DNA from: Mesostigma viride
Lineage: Eukaryota; Streptophyta; Mesostigmatophyceae; Mesostigmatales; Mesostigmataceae
Direction: 5' to 3'
NCBI GenBank assembly: GCA_009746045.1
Contig: RPFO01000086.1
Span: 275,732 to 339,731, forward strand
Length of the DNA: 64,000 bases
The translations under genes were made by a program, and so were the position numbers. Shown here piece by piece: positions 9,774 through 19,917 of this stretch. The number at the start of each line of letters is the position of its first letter. The first letter of the stretch is position 1. The notes under the pieces were generated by a model. That model saw only the letters and a list, made by a program, of their open reading frames with translations. It had not been told where the DNA came from and did not search any database.

Positions 9774-9806
9774 CCCACCCGCCCTCCCTGTGTGTTGCCT
9801 GTTTGG

Positions 9807-9879
9807 GGGTAAGGCTAGCCTTTTTGGACATAAAGTGTTCCCATGGGTAAGGATGGCCAGTTGAGGGCCACTTCCCGAT
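9807..9879 (+). repeat. DIRS-like element repeat B2 (right end)
   Basis: Terminal B copy. The element ends ...CTTCCCGAT and is followed directly by the target sequence CAGTAATTCG. Confidence 0.92.
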
Positions 9880-9983
9880 CAGTAATTCGATATCGAATCA
9901 GTAATTCGATATCGAATTAGTAATTCGATGCGGAAGTAAAACCCTAGTTTAATAGGGAGCCGCTTAAGATTTCGCCCCAACGC
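9880..9983. mobile_element. TRIM-B internal spacer, second part
   Basis: Continues the spacer from 4554 with three near-copies of AATTCGATATCGAAT/CAGTAATTCG, then ...GGGAGCCGCTTAAGATTTCGCCCCAACGC. The same order, inverted, is found at 32444-32600 and 45057-45180. The last 8 bp CCCAACGC (9976-9983) are the left target duplication of the hAT at 9984. Confidence 0.8.
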
Positions 9984-11293
9984 CCGGGTTGGCAAATACG
10001 TGTGCGGGGTATAATACGCGGACCTAAAATACGCGTATTATACGTGGGGGGTGTAAAATACGTGGCGGTAAAATACGCGACAGTTTTTGTGGTCCAATTG
10101 TCAGTCACCCAATTAGCACGCTCCTTGATGATGGTCATGCAGTTATTGCAACTGAAATTTGGTGTATATGCTTATTTATTAACATCTTCCATTTATGCCC
10201 TGGAATCCTATCTGATTATGATTTGTTAAATGCAGGGGGGAGCAGGCTGCAACGGGAATAGTAAGGAATCAATTAATTAATTGATTGTAAGGAAAGCCAT
10301 CCACTATATAATGCATGAGAGGACATAAGACACAACTTCCGAGAAGGAGGGGTGACGTGCCCTCCTTTGTACTGGATCATGCCGGCCACCATCTGCTTGA
10401 AAGAGGCGCTCTCAGCTGCATTGAAGGCAATGCCGTTCTCGATAAAAAATTCGGCAGCCAGCAGCTGGACACCTTTCTCGTCGACGGGAACCAGCCATTT
10501 GGTGATGCTCAGCTGGCCTTCGCTGGGAACCGACGACAAGTCAGCCGGCGCAGCCCCTCCCATCTCCGCCATTGCCCTGTTCAAATTGTGCTGCTTCTTG
10601 GCGTCTGACTTCTGCAACTTGTTGTTAGCAATCCTGAGAAACCTGCTCCGGATATTCGGTGGAATTTTGTCGCAGGGTAACATCCCTTTCCCTGCGATTC
10701 CGGCAAAGTGTGCACGGACTCGGAATACGCTGATTGCCCCCGCCCCGTATGAGAACTTCTTGTTGCAAAATGAGCAGAACTTATTCGACACAAACTGTGT
10801 TTTGTTACTAACAGCATCTGTGACTGCTTCTTTCTTCTCGAGAACCAAATCCCATTCAGGCCCTTTCTTCTTCATGGCTGCAAATCGAAAATGGCTGCAC
10901 ACTGCATGTCGCACAGTCGCACTGGCCTCGTCGTCGCTGTATTGCATTACACCGTCAGTAGCACAGCTGGCATTTGCTGGCACACTGTTATTATGCGTTA
11001 TGTACCTAGTCCTAGCTGTCTCGATCCTACCGGCCAAACATTTTGCAAGGCTTGCGCTTTATGAAAAGAACTGTACGCATCTACTTCTAGTAGTAAAAAT
11101 CTCAACTGTGCAGTGAGCGCGCCGCGCCCAGAACCTGGGCACCGCGTCAGTGCCCGCTGCCCGCTGGTACCCCCGAAAAATTCTAAGTCCAAACCGCGTA
11201 GTCTGAAGTAAAGTACGCGTATAATACGCGGAGGCCTAAAATATGCTTTATCCCGCATTTTTTTGCATCCGTATGGTGTACAGACCAACCCGG
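9984..11293 (-). mobile_element. hAT transposon, internally deleted derivative with 8-bp TSD
   Basis: 1310 bp with ends CCGGGTTGG...CCAACCCGG and target duplication CCCAACGC (9976-9983) / CCCAACTC (11294-11301), one mismatch. Without it the TRIM-B spacer is continuous. Subterminal regions carry repeated CGTATTATAC/CGTATTTTA motifs. It encodes only the transposase N-terminus. Its 3'-terminal about 340 bp (9984-10325) reappear inverted at 47285-47637, next to a transposase C-terminus. The coding part appears to jump directly into the 3' end near 10320, over a short stretch (AGTTGTGTCTTATGTC) that both sides share: a microhomology-type internal deletion. Confidence 0.9.
10273..11037 (-). pseudogene. 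hAT transposase N-terminus: BED zinc finger and start of DUF659-like region
   Basis: On the minus strand, a BED-type zinc finger reads F-C-S-F-C-N-K-K-F-S-Y-G...H-F-A-G-I-A-G-K-G...L-P-C (about residues 85-125). A Lys/Asn-rich linker follows, then F-F-I-E-N-G-I-A-F-N-A-A-E-S-A-S-F-K-Q-M and P-P-S-R-K-L, the conserved entry to the hAT catalytic region. After R-K-L the frame runs into the element's 3' end, so the DDE catalytic core, insertion domain and dimerisation domain are absent. The product could at most bind DNA: the BED finger recognises ends, so a repressor role is possible but unproven. The missing C-terminal portion of a closely related transposase is at 45384-46602. Confidence 0.88.
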
Positions 11294-11313
11294 CCCAACT
11301 CGCAAGGTTTTAA

Positions 11314-13013
11314 CCCCTAAATGGGCAGAAATACTGCCGATGCATCGGCTGTAACTTCACAATTTTGCAAACCAGATGCCATCCAACCCACCCATATCCA
11401 ATGGCTGTCCTTGGGGGCCAAGCATGTCCATGAGTTGCCCTTCGGGTTGGTATATCACAACCTTACATATATGCAGGGTAGGCCATGTATAACTGCCGTC
11501 AAAGTCAGGGGGGTCAAGACGAGCGTTTTCATTTTTGGTAGAATGTGCATTTTGAATTATGTTGTAAGAGCTAGGCACCTACCACTTCAGGGATGATAAA
11601 CAATTAGTTGCTGAACAGTTTGAGCCATTGGGGTCATCATTTGGGTGGGTATACCAGCAGTTACACCCAGTACAGCCCATAGGGGTACCGTTGGTAAAAA
11701 GCAACCAAGGGGGTAGGGGTGGGCATACTACCTACTAATACCTACTAAAAATATCCCCCAACCATGCCACACAATACATTTCCCTTCCACAATGATGGGG
11801 AAACATAACTGCATCATCACACTGCCCTTACATGGCACCTATGTGCAGGTGCCACCTTGTCCATGCACGTAGGTAACGTGGTACGGATACCATACGCAAG
11901 GCACGCATTCTAGGAGGCAGCCACAAACAAACTAGTGAATTCAAGCCTATTTCAGCTTGCCCTAGCAAGGATAAACTAGGCCTAAGCTGCTATAGCTTGC
12001 CAGGTGATGGCCAGCACACCTGGTGGCACATGCTGACAATGGGAAGCTTCCACTCACCGGGTACATGGTTGATGATGCCACAGAGACCAGCCAACTGCCT
12101 CACACTCATGCAATATGTGTGTGGGAAATGTATAACAAACATATATGGAGGTATTCAAACCCATACAGCCTCTAAAACTTATGACCATCACACTATGGCA
12201 GGTCAACTGACTGAGGGAAGCATCTAAGAATGGTGTTTTAGGAAGGGGCCAGGCCATGGTCAAGAAAGAGCATGAATAATACAAAAAGAATGTGCTACAC
12301 AAGCTAGAACGTATATATAAACGTCAAAAATCGACAAGAAAACGATAACTCAGCTTTACGTGGCATGGTTGGCATTACCTTGGCCGAGGCGGTGGCCGCA
12401 AAATGGCGCATTTCGGCACACCAAAGTTGTGCAGCATGGTCGCTGGATTCGGCGATTTCTGGCCACCCTTGCACGTTTACGACTACTATTTATCATAAAA
12501 AGTACAAAGAAACCGATATATCCTTTAAAATACGCCGGAAAGGTATTGCTGTCAACGTTTCTATCGTCCGGCCTGATCGCAGTTTTTTCCAGCAAGAACG
12601 CTGCCGACACCTATCAAATGGCATTCCCGCGAACCAAAAATTGGCCTGTATCATCTTTAGGACGTATAAAATCAATTACCTGAGTTTGGTCAGAAAATTC
12701 GAACGAAAACGTAAATGCCATGCGTGGGCGCAAGCCGCCATGGCCAGGTCGTCGTTTTCCGGAATGCACGTTGTACGTGAAAAAGTACCCTGACCCCTTG
12801 TACTTTGACCGGCCAGAACACCTCCATAACTTTGTCAGAAGTATGCAAACCCTAGTACCATGCTGTGAGGAAAATTATAAACTTTCGATCTTCTCAGCTA
12901 AACTTTTCCTAATTCTCAATAGTTTTCGCGGCATTTGGTCCCCCGAGAAGGGGCCGACGTGTCGGCTGTAACTCAGTTTTAGGCGGAAAATCGGCAGCCA
13001 GACCATTTAGGGG
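11314..13013. mobile_element. piggyBac-like non-autonomous element with TTAA duplication
   Basis: 1.7 kb bounded by TTAA (11310-11313, 13014-13017) and 11-bp inverted ends CCCCTAAATGG...CCATTTAGGGG. A further CGGCTGTAACT(T/C) motif recurs near both ends. Removing it restores TRIM-B (GGTTTTAA|GTTGTACAAGC). TTAA targets plus CCC-starting ends indicate piggyBac (established knowledge). I see no transposase; the interior has only short, unconvincing ORFs. It must be mobilised in trans. Confidence 0.85.
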
Positions 13014-13016
13014 TTA

Positions 13017-13171
13017 AGTAATTGTACAAGCTAGTGCTCATACTTTTTATGCGCAAACCCTTTTGCTAAGGTTAACGCATATTCTTACATCCTGCGCAGG
13101 ATGTAAGAGTATGCGTTAACCTTAGCAAAAGGGTTTGCGCATAAAAAGTATAGGCACTAGCTTGTACAACT
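13017..13171. repeat. TRIM-B palindrome (155 bp)
   Basis: Near-perfect inverted repeat of about 75-bp arms around the centre TGCGCA. The ends are A(G)TTGTACAAGC and GCTTGTACAACT; the left end has the variant AGTAATTGTACAAGC next to the TTAA element. It is the right-hand terminal unit of the first TRIM-B copy. Transcripts or single strands would form a 75-bp hairpin. Confidence 0.88.
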
Positions 13172-13471
13172 GTTCTTCTGTGCTGACAGAATGGCCATGG
13201 GCGACTTTCTCAAGTCGCTGCAGCTGGATCCTATCACGATGGACAACGTGTCCATCCACATGCGCCAGGTCCATGGATGCCGCCGCCATGACGGACCATG
13301 CAGCTGTACGAGTGATTCAGTGGCAAGTATGTAGGCGGGAAGCGCCCACGTCAAGGGGACGAGGAGGCAGCTGAGCCCATGCAGTCAAGTCCATGAGGGG
13401 ATCGGGCCACGGGGGTCCAGCGTCCTCAAGGGGGCCTGAGACCTCTTTCAGGGGTCGAGGAAGGTCCAGGA
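13172..13471 (+). pseudogene. Cop-2 gag fragment, upstream part
   Basis: An open stretch reading C-A-D-R-M-A-M-G-D-F-L-K-S-L-Q-L-D-P-I-T-M-D-N-V, broken by stops near 13330 and later. It looks like the middle of a copia-like Gag, consistent with the zinc knuckle after the TRIM-A insertion. The 5' part of Cop-2 (LTR, Gag N-terminus) is absent, replaced by TRIM-B sequence. Confidence 0.55.
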
Positions 13472-13476
13472 GGGGG

Positions 13477-14032
13477 AGTTAGGTTAAATAGTGCCGGAAC
13501 CTTTTGCCCACTGAGGCAAATCGGTCTGTCACACAGTCTATTTTGCCCGGAATAACCATGCACTTCCGAGCACCCAAATTAATTCGGCCGAATTAACTTG
13601 GGTGCTCGATCGGAAGTGGTTATTCCGGGCAAAATAGTGTGACGGACCGATTTGCCTCAGTGGGCAAAAGGTTCCGGCACTATTTAACCTAACTAAAACC
13701 TGGCCTCGTGGAGGGGGGACGAAGAGCCCGAGACATCCGCCTAGGCCGCTGAGCACGCAAATAATATTGCGCCGGAGCTGCCTCAGTGAGGATTCGAACC
13801 CCTGACTTCCAAGGTGCACAGGTTTTAGTTAGGTTAAATAGTGCCGGAACCTTTTGCCCCCTGAGGCAAATCGGTCCGTCACACTATTTTGCCCGGCATA
13901 ACCACTTCCGAGCACCCAAGTTAATTTGGCCGAATTAACTTGGGTGCTCGGAAGTGGTTATTCCGGGCAAAATAGTGTGACGGACCGATTTGCCTCAGGG
14001 GGCAAAAGGTTCCGGCACTATTTAACCTAACT
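13477..14032. mobile_element. TRIM-A: miniature LTR-like element with palindromic LTRs, 5-bp TSD
   Basis: 556 bp: unit 1 (13477-13694, 218 bp), spacer (13695-13826, 132 bp), unit 2 (13827-14032, 206 bp), flanked by GGGGG on each side (13472-13476, 14033-14037). Each unit starts AGTTAGGTTAAATAGTGCCG and ends ...TTTAACCTAACT, and is a near-perfect palindrome with about 100-bp arms. The spacer starts AAAACCTGG and contains, on the minus strand, a tRNA-like T-arm GGGGTTCGAATCCTC (13789-13803) preceded by GGAAGTCA. The AGTTA...TAACT ends and 5-bp TSD match the full-length copia-like LTRs in this window, so it may be a TRIM mobilised by them (inference). It interrupts Cop-2 gag. Confidence 0.85.
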
Positions 14033-14665
14033 GGGGGCGTGGAAGAATGGCTGGACGGGGGACACCTCCGAAGTCGGGACCTCCACAGTCCCGGTTTGAT
14101 TTCAAGAGGGTGGGTGGTCCTCCCAAGGCTGGGCCCAGCAGTGGGACCTCACGGGACATCAGTCAGGTGGAATGTTATTTCTGCCAAGGGAAGGGAGGGT
14201 CACTTCAGGAATGAGTGTCCCTCGTACCTGAGGCAGGGAGGTCGGAGCAAGCCAGCCCAGGGTGGCAGCAAGGAGAAGGCTGGTCCATCCCAGGACAAGG
14301 GCAAGGGCAAGGCTGTTGATCATTGACTGGAACCTGCACATGCACATCCCTGAACCCTGGAGGGTGCCCCCACGGGGGTACGTGTGTAATGTAGCTGCTA
14401 GTGACGGCAGTGATGGGCAGCCCCATGCTCTTGTGATAGAGCCCATAGGACACGATGGGGCAAGCTTGGTTACCACAGAGAGTATGCCAGCTGTAGCAGC
14501 AGTGGTTACTCGCCAACGTGCCCGCCATGGCGGTGCTGAGCCTGAGGTAGGACCTGGTGCTGTGGACCCAGGTGGATCTCAGAAGCATTCTGACCGTGCA
14601 GGACTGGCACAGGATGGTCAGGATGAGGATAGGGCTGTAGACAGTCTGACAGGCACGACCCTGGT
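14033..14665 (+). pseudogene. Cop-2 gag zinc knuckle and downstream linker, frameshifted
   Basis: Gag resumes after TRIM-A with R-G-T-P-P-K-S-G-P-P-Q-S-R-F-D-F-K-R, then V-E-C-Y-F-C-Q-G-K in one frame and E-G-H-F-R-N-E-C-P-S in the next: a CCHC knuckle broken by a 1-base shift near 14200. A basic Gly/Lys/Gln tail follows. The linker to the integrase continues to 14665, where Cop-1 is inserted. I see no protease motif between knuckle and integrase, consistent with the clade's unusual order. Confidence 0.7.
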
Positions 14666-15046
14666 AGTTAGTCTAAGTCTCCCGCCTGTAGCCTAAGTGG
14701 ACACGTGCCAGCACTGCCGGCGCCCAATTGGGTACTGCATGGGACGGTGCTGGACTAGAGCAGTCGTGGCATGGACACGTGGCTAGACTCAGTATGTCAT
14801 GAGCCGGTACCTCAGTACCGGGACTGTAGTTGTCATGTTAGGACTGACTAGATCAGGTTGTTACTGATAGGCTAGTCCGTCCAGGATCAGTAAGTTAGGC
14901 TTAACTTACGCAAAGTCTGGTCAGCCGCAATTGACGGCTGACCAGCAGTATATGTGCCATTCTATCCTAATGCCAAGGTGTCTCGTCGTTCACACACACG
15001 CCATTTGGCACTGCCTAAGCATTCCCAGCTCAGTGTGTCTATAACT
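14666..15046 (+). repeat. Cop-1 5' LTR
   Basis: 381 bp, AGTTAGTCTAAG...TCTATAACT. It does not have the usual TG...CA ends; the boundary is fixed by the CTGGT duplication. The downstream TGCATTAAAAACTCC would be the primer-binding region; I do not recognise the tRNA. Confidence 0.92.
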
Positions 15047-15150
15047 TGCATTAAAAACTCCAGTAAAAAGACACGCGTGAAAGACGACGAGCGTTCAAAG
15101 CGATTATTTCGCGAAAACCCACTTCATTTTCTACCTACATTTTTGTACCA

Positions 15151-17360
15151 ATGGCTCCCAAGACTCCGAACAACAAGGGCAAGGCCCTGATGGGCGCGAC
15201 CTCCTCAGACGAGGAGTCGCCATCAGTCACGCAGTATCAGTCGTCTTCGTCCCCGCTGTCTGACGACTCGGGGACGTCCGATTCGGATTTGGCGAGTTTG
15301 CGCCAGGAAATTCTGGACCGGAACACCCGGGACGAGACGCACCCGGATGACATCGAGGAGGATGACCCGTCGTATAGGGATGTCGTGCAGGAAGTGGTGC
15401 GCATTCCATTAATGCGTAGGGTGAGGGGTTCGACGCCGGTGGTGGCACGTGCTCCGCGGGGTCCGCCATATGCACCATGTGGGGCGGGGCCGGGCGTCAC
15501 CTCGTCGGGGGAGAAGACTGGCGGGGAGTCGGGCGGGGAGTCCGAATCCAGCTCTCTCGGTCTGTTTGGCATGCAGCCCTCATCGGCAGATGAGGCACGC
15601 TCGGCTCAGGTGGAAGCCGACGCGGCACTGGCACGTCGCATTGCTGAGCAGGAGTCAGCGGAGGAGAGGAGGCTGGACCTGAGGTCACGTGAGAGGGCAG
15701 CACAGATGGAGGATGCTGCAAGGGTCCGAGCGGCCCTGAGGAGGCCGGCCTCGCCGACCTACGAGGTGGTCAGGCGGGGTGACCTGGCATGTTTCAACGT
15801 CTTCGCAGGTCTGAGACGATCCCGCGGGAGATCGACGGGGTGCTACAAGAGTCAGAGTTTTCCCTGACGGGACCGTCGGCTTCGGACGCTGAAGACCTGG
15901 TGGAGATGACACCAGCTATGCAGGAGCGCGAGAAGGAGGCCAAGCGGAGGCTGGAGGTCTTCCAGGCGGAGAGGGCGAAGAAGCAGCGCAGGCGCGAGGC
16001 GATTGAGCAGAGGAAGCTGCGCGAGCAGCAAGAGCGCGACAGGGCGGAGGCGCTCGCGGCGAGGATTAGGGTGAAGATGTCTCACACCAAGGTGCGGTGT
16101 GAGCGTCTCACCCGCGACATGAAGTCCTGGAAATACAGGAAGGTCGCCGAGTTGGCACCACTGCAGGGGCCGGCTCGTAGGGAAGCCGAGGCGCGCTACC
16201 GCCGGAAGCTGGCCATCTGGGAGGCAAGCGTCGGCCGACTGGAGAGGCGTATGCTGAAGCAGCGACGCCGTATGTCGAAGAACATCAAGAAGGCTGCTGT
16301 GAGGGGATGCATGGGGGAGGCGGTAAGAGCTGAATTTGGTTTAATGCCGGATGAGCGCATTTCCACCGAGCAACTGTACCATTTCTTGTCGCAGCCCACG
16401 CATACCATTTCAAACCGAGATGGCACAGCGGCAAGAACCAGGGTGACGCACCGGGGCGAACCCGGTCCAGCGACACTGTCGCACCGGGAGGACATCCGGA
16501 GGCAACTCCAACTGGCCCAGCAGATGCTGGACGAGGGGAGGGAGCTCACCCCGGCGGAGCATGGCAGGCTAGCAGACACGGTGGCGAGGCTGGTGGCCTC
16601 GCTGAAGCCAGCAAAGCGAAGGGCACCGGAGGAGGCATGCCAGCCACAGCAAAAACGCAGGAGGGACGAGGGGGAGGATGACGGAGAGAGGGGGGGCAAC
16701 CAGGGCGGGGGAGGACACGGCACCCAGGAGTCTGCACCAACACGGCACGAGGGCGGGGAGCGGCAGCAGCAACAGCAGCAACAGCAACAGCAGCAGCAGC
16801 AGCAGCAGCCACCTGCAGGAACGACCACAACCTCCAACATGGCCTTGAATAGGCCCAGGTTTGATCCAAAAAAGAAAGAGGATAAGCTAGTGTTTCCGGG
16901 TTTGCCAGAGGGCCATACCCAGGACGAAGCTAGGGAGTGGTTGTTTAAGTTGTCACATGCATATGCTAGTGATAATGTCCGTGATTGGTTTGCATCCCTA
17001 CGTGCATCCACACCCATCCATCAATCTGCCAAGCCTATCCAGCAGTTGGTACAATTGTACCAAAAGCGTGCCAGCAGCGGGGTAGACGTGGCAGAAAATG
17101 TGTTGTGGGCGCAGTTCATGGTAGACCTTAGGGCACTCGTCACAACGGGGGAGCACTTAGAAGTACTTAAGGGCTTCCAGTGGATAGAGGCGTATAAGGT
17201 CAATAAGCGTGACTATGTGAGTGACAACAAAAAGTATGTCATGTACATAGAGGGGGATGAGGAGCTGAAGAAGCTCAATGCCAAGTACCTAGTACACCTT
17301 AATGGCTACAAAAGGCAGAACTGGACCCTACCACCCTGTCAGTCATACTGGCAGGTCTGA
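15151..17360 (+). pseudogene. Cop-1 Gag, two overlapping frames
   Basis: Frame 1 (15151-15867) starts M-A-P-K-T-P-N-N-K-G-K and is acidic/Ser-rich, then coiled-coil-like. Frame 2 (15789-17360) continues with a strongly charged Arg/Glu/Lys coiled coil, a poly-Gln tract of about 15 (16765-16808), then the conserved P-R-F-D-P-K-K-K-E-D-K-L and a helical capsid-type domain ending about 17360. The overlap at about 15790-15860 implies a 1-base frameshift in what was one protein. The capsid region continues in a third frame (17340-17680: L-K-D-K-W-E-D-F-R-K-A-M). Gag assembles particles around element RNA. Confidence 0.78.
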
Positions 17361-17389
17361 AGGATAAGTGGGAGGACTTCAGGAAGGCA

Positions 17390-17680
17390 ATGGCCTATGT
17401 GCAGCAATGCCTAGAGCCATTTGCTGCTGCAGCCAAGGATGTAAAGGTGAAGCAGGTAAAGGGGGAGGAAGCCTCAGGTACGGGGCTCTCCAAGAAGCAG
17501 ATGCAGTCGCTGGTGGCCCAGGTAAAGGCGGTAATGGGGGGGGATAAAAACAAAAACAACAAAAGTGGGGGAGGTGGAAACAAGGGGGGGGGAAGAACAA
17601 TAACAATAAAAACAGAAAACAAAGTGGGGGAGCTAGCAAGCCAGGGGGTGCTAAGCCAGCAGGGGGGGACAAGAGGTTGC
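17390..17680 (+). pseudogene. Cop-1 Gag C-terminal linker (third frame)
   Basis: Lys/Gly/Asn-rich linker: E-D-F-R-K-A-M-A-Y-V-Q-Q-C-L, then basic Gly-rich stretches (G-G-G-N-K-G-G) built on G and A homopolymers. These homopolymers (17534-17600) probably account for the change of frame before the zinc knuckle at 17700. Confidence 0.6.
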
Positions 17681-19464
17681 CTCATGACCCCACCAAACAT
17701 TGCACTAGGTGCCTTTGTAAGGGGCACCTAAAAGATGATTGCTGGAAGGGCAAACCCGACTATGGTTCTGACGTTGATGTTTGTCCTGGATGCTGGAAAA
17801 CACGTCACCCCATTGCAGCAGGAGCGCGCTGCACGGCTCCCAGGCACAACAAGAACACGCCAGGGCGCTACAACCGCGCGGGGGCGGCAGACCAGGGAGA
17901 CTCCTGTAAGCTACCCTCACCATTTTTCACAAATGGTTTCCTGTTACCTTCTGTCTGCCAAGTGTTGCCTGAGTGTGATGATGTGGATTGGGAAGTGGCA
18001 TATGACATGACACTGTCACACATGATGCGTGACCCCACCATAGCTTCCCTTAGTGCAGCAGCAGAAAAGGTAATCACGTATGGTGCTCTAGCAGAGCAAC
18101 TGCACAAGGTTATGGGCCATGAGGCTGTGGCTGAAAGGCTAGCCAATAAAATACAAGGCCATGATCTGGAACAGATGTGCAGGCACGTACGTAAGCACTG
18201 TGAGCAATGTCAGCTATATGCTCCTAAGCCCAGAAAATGGCATGTGGCCACACCACCACTGGCTAGAGGCAAACTGGTTGGGGATGTTATACACGTGGTG
18301 AAGGACACGGTATACTACCTAGTCATAAAGGATGCCTGGTCAAGGTTTGTGGTAGTGGAGCCTCTGCCTGGGATGGATAAAGAGCAGCTGCACAGAGCTT
18401 TACAGATAGCCTTGGCACGTTTTCACCCCATTGAAAAAGTAATGCTGGATCAGCAGTTTCTCTGCATCCAGGACAGGAATGATCTGCCCAAGATAGAAGT
18501 GTCTGGGGCTCAAGATCATGAACGTCAGGGGTTGGTAGAACGTACCATGAGAGCCATCAGGGATGTGATAAGAAAAATGCCATCCAGGTTGGCTGACTCT
18601 GGTAGCTATGCTGACAGGGCATCTTGGGCAGCAGGGGTGACTACCCAGCTAAACGCCAAACCAATAATGTCCTCACCTTTTGGGGAAATCACCCCAACTG
18701 GCCTTCAGTCAGGCAGCTATGCTTCAGAGGTACACACTCACTACAACACACAAAGGCAGCACTTAGCCAAGTTGCTGGCAAAGAAAGACAAAAATAATGC
18801 CAGGCCTGTGTTTGAAGTGGGGGACCATGTGTTGTTTTTCAGAGAGGGTGACAGAGGAAGAGCACACTCTGCCAGATGGCACGGTCCAGCTGTAGTCACC
18901 AAAATTCATGAAGAAGGGACTGCAGTCACTATACAACATGACAGAGAGCGTGTGGTCAGCAAGCATAGACTCAAGCTTTATTACCCACCACTGGCAGACG
19001 TGTCAGGGGTAGAATTCTTGGACATGGATTCAGAGCAGGAGTCTGGTGGATTGATCTCACCCAATGAATTGGCTAAGGACGTCATTGATGCAAGCACTAG
19101 TACCACAGTAGAAGCTCCTGTGTTCCTCAGTAGTGCAGCCCCACTACAACCCAATAGTCCACCTGGGCAGGAGGACGGTGCACAGGGTGAGCAGCAGGTA
19201 GCACCTCCCTCACACCTGGAGGAGTCACAAAATAGAGCAGATCCTGTCGTTCCCAGGAAGTCATTTGCTGAGATTCTTAAGGCCTTGCACAAGGCACACA
19301 ACACTAAAGCAGTTGTGGCAACAGGTACAGCACAGGTCAATGCTGTAGGGGATGCAGGTCAAGATCCTAGTATTTTGGCTGTAGACACCCAAGCACAGGT
19401 GAGTATCATCAGTGCAGCAGCTGTATCTGGTCTGAAAATGAAGGCCTCACCAATGATGGGCTAG
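17677..19464 (+). CDS. Cop-1 zinc knuckle, integrase and start of protease-like domain
   Basis: 595 codons. CCHC knuckle C-T-R-C-L-C-K-G-H-L-K-D-D-C (residues 9-22), then a second Cys/His cluster (C-P-G-C...H...C). HHCC domain: H-K-V-M-G-H...C-E-Q-C (about residues 145-190). Integrase core: G-D-V-I-H-V, V-M-L-D-Q-Q-F (about 255) and G-L-V-E-R-T-M (about 285), with 29 residues between the second Asp and the Glu. An SH3-like C-terminal region follows (W-H-G-P-A-V-V-T-K-I). After P-R-K-S-F-A-E-I-L-K-A-L comes L-A-V-D-T-Q-A-Q-V-S-I-I, the protease-like active site, so PR follows IN. The frame breaks at 19464 and PR continues in other frames. Confidence 0.88.
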   Translation: MPHDPTKHCTRCLCKGHLKDDCWKGKPDYGSDVDVCPGCWKTRHPIAAGARCTAPRHNKNTPGRYNRAGAADQGDSCKLPSPFFTNGFLLPSVCQVLPECDDVDWEVAYDMTLSHMMRDPTIASLSAAAEKVITYGALAEQLHKVMGHEAVAERLANKIQGHDLEQMCRHVRKHCEQCQLYAPKPRKWHVATPPLARGKLVGDVIHVVKDTVYYLVIKDAWSRFVVVEPLPGMDKEQLHRALQIALARFHPIEKVMLDQQFLCIQDRNDLPKIEVSGAQDHERQGLVERTMRAIRDVIRKMPSRLADSGSYADRASWAAGVTTQLNAKPIMSSPFGEITPTGLQSGSYASEVHTHYNTQRQHLAKLLAKKDKNNARPVFEVGDHVLFFREGDRGRAHSARWHGPAVVTKIHEEGTAVTIQHDRERVVSKHRLKLYYPPLADVSGVEFLDMDSEQESGGLISPNELAKDVIDASTSTTVEAPVFLSSAAPLQPNSPPGQEDGAQGEQQVAPPSHLEESQNRADPVVPRKSFAEILKALHKAHNTKAVVATGTAQVNAVGDAGQDPSILAVDTQAQVSIISAAAVSGLKMKASPMMG

Positions 19465-19917
19465 AGTGTCAGATTTTTCAGGCAAAACCAAAATGCAGGT
19501 CAAAGGTCAGGTGAGCATTCAAATCTTGGGTATGCCCACTCCATTTCAGGTGGTTGAGGGTTACTCAGGGAATGCCCTGTTAGGGGAACCTTTTGTATAT
19601 CTTACCCTGGTGTTGTCATCTCAGCTGGGAGGTTGAGTGTGGCAGGGGTAGGACAGGTGCCTCTAGATCATTTTAAAATCCCTTTGAGCCAGATTAGCAC
19701 TGGGTTGGATGCTGCCATCAATGCAGTCAAGCCCAAGTACCTCCCAGGTCAGGAACCGTGTGTGGAGGACCTCATACACTCTCAAAAGCTACACCCTTCA
19801 GCGTTTGGGCTTGGTAGATGGGATGTTGCATCCATGTCTCCCCTGTCCTATGATGATATTGTACGGGACTGCCAGACGCAGATTGGGTTTCTTAAGTGGC
19901 TGGAGGCTTTTACCAAA
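19465..19917 (+). pseudogene. Cop-1 protease-like domain remainder and RT N-terminal linker
   Basis: After frameshifts at 19464 and about 19605, the frames read Q-V-S-I-Q-I-L-G-M-P-T-P-F-Q-V-V-E-G-Y and A-L-L-G-E-P-F-V (the ILG-type block of retropepsins), then S-V-A-G-V-G-Q-V-P-L-D-H-F. This is followed by the linker to RT ending F-L-K-W-L-E-A-F-T. At about 19917 coding stops at the foreign block; the partner sequence A-R-E-E-W resumes at 28774. Confidence 0.8.

Larger units (their letters stand above)
4555..9879 (+). mobile_element. DIRS/Kangaroo (PAT)-like tyrosine-recombinase retrotransposon
   Basis: A 5.3-kb element with the A1-ORFs-B1-A2-B2 split direct repeat layout of PAT/Kangaroo-type elements. 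A1 is 4555-4932 and A2 9396-9773 (378 bp each, seemingly identical); B1 is 9261-9333 and B2 9807-9879 (73 bp each). It encodes a Gag-like protein, RT-RNase H and a tyrosine recombinase, with no integrase or protease seen. Flanks rejoin perfectly (ATCGAAT|CAGTAATTCG as in other TRIM-B copies), so there is no target duplication, as expected for YR integration from a circle. The identical repeats imply a recent insertion. Closest known relative by architecture is Volvox Kangaroo (established knowledge). Confidence 0.93.
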
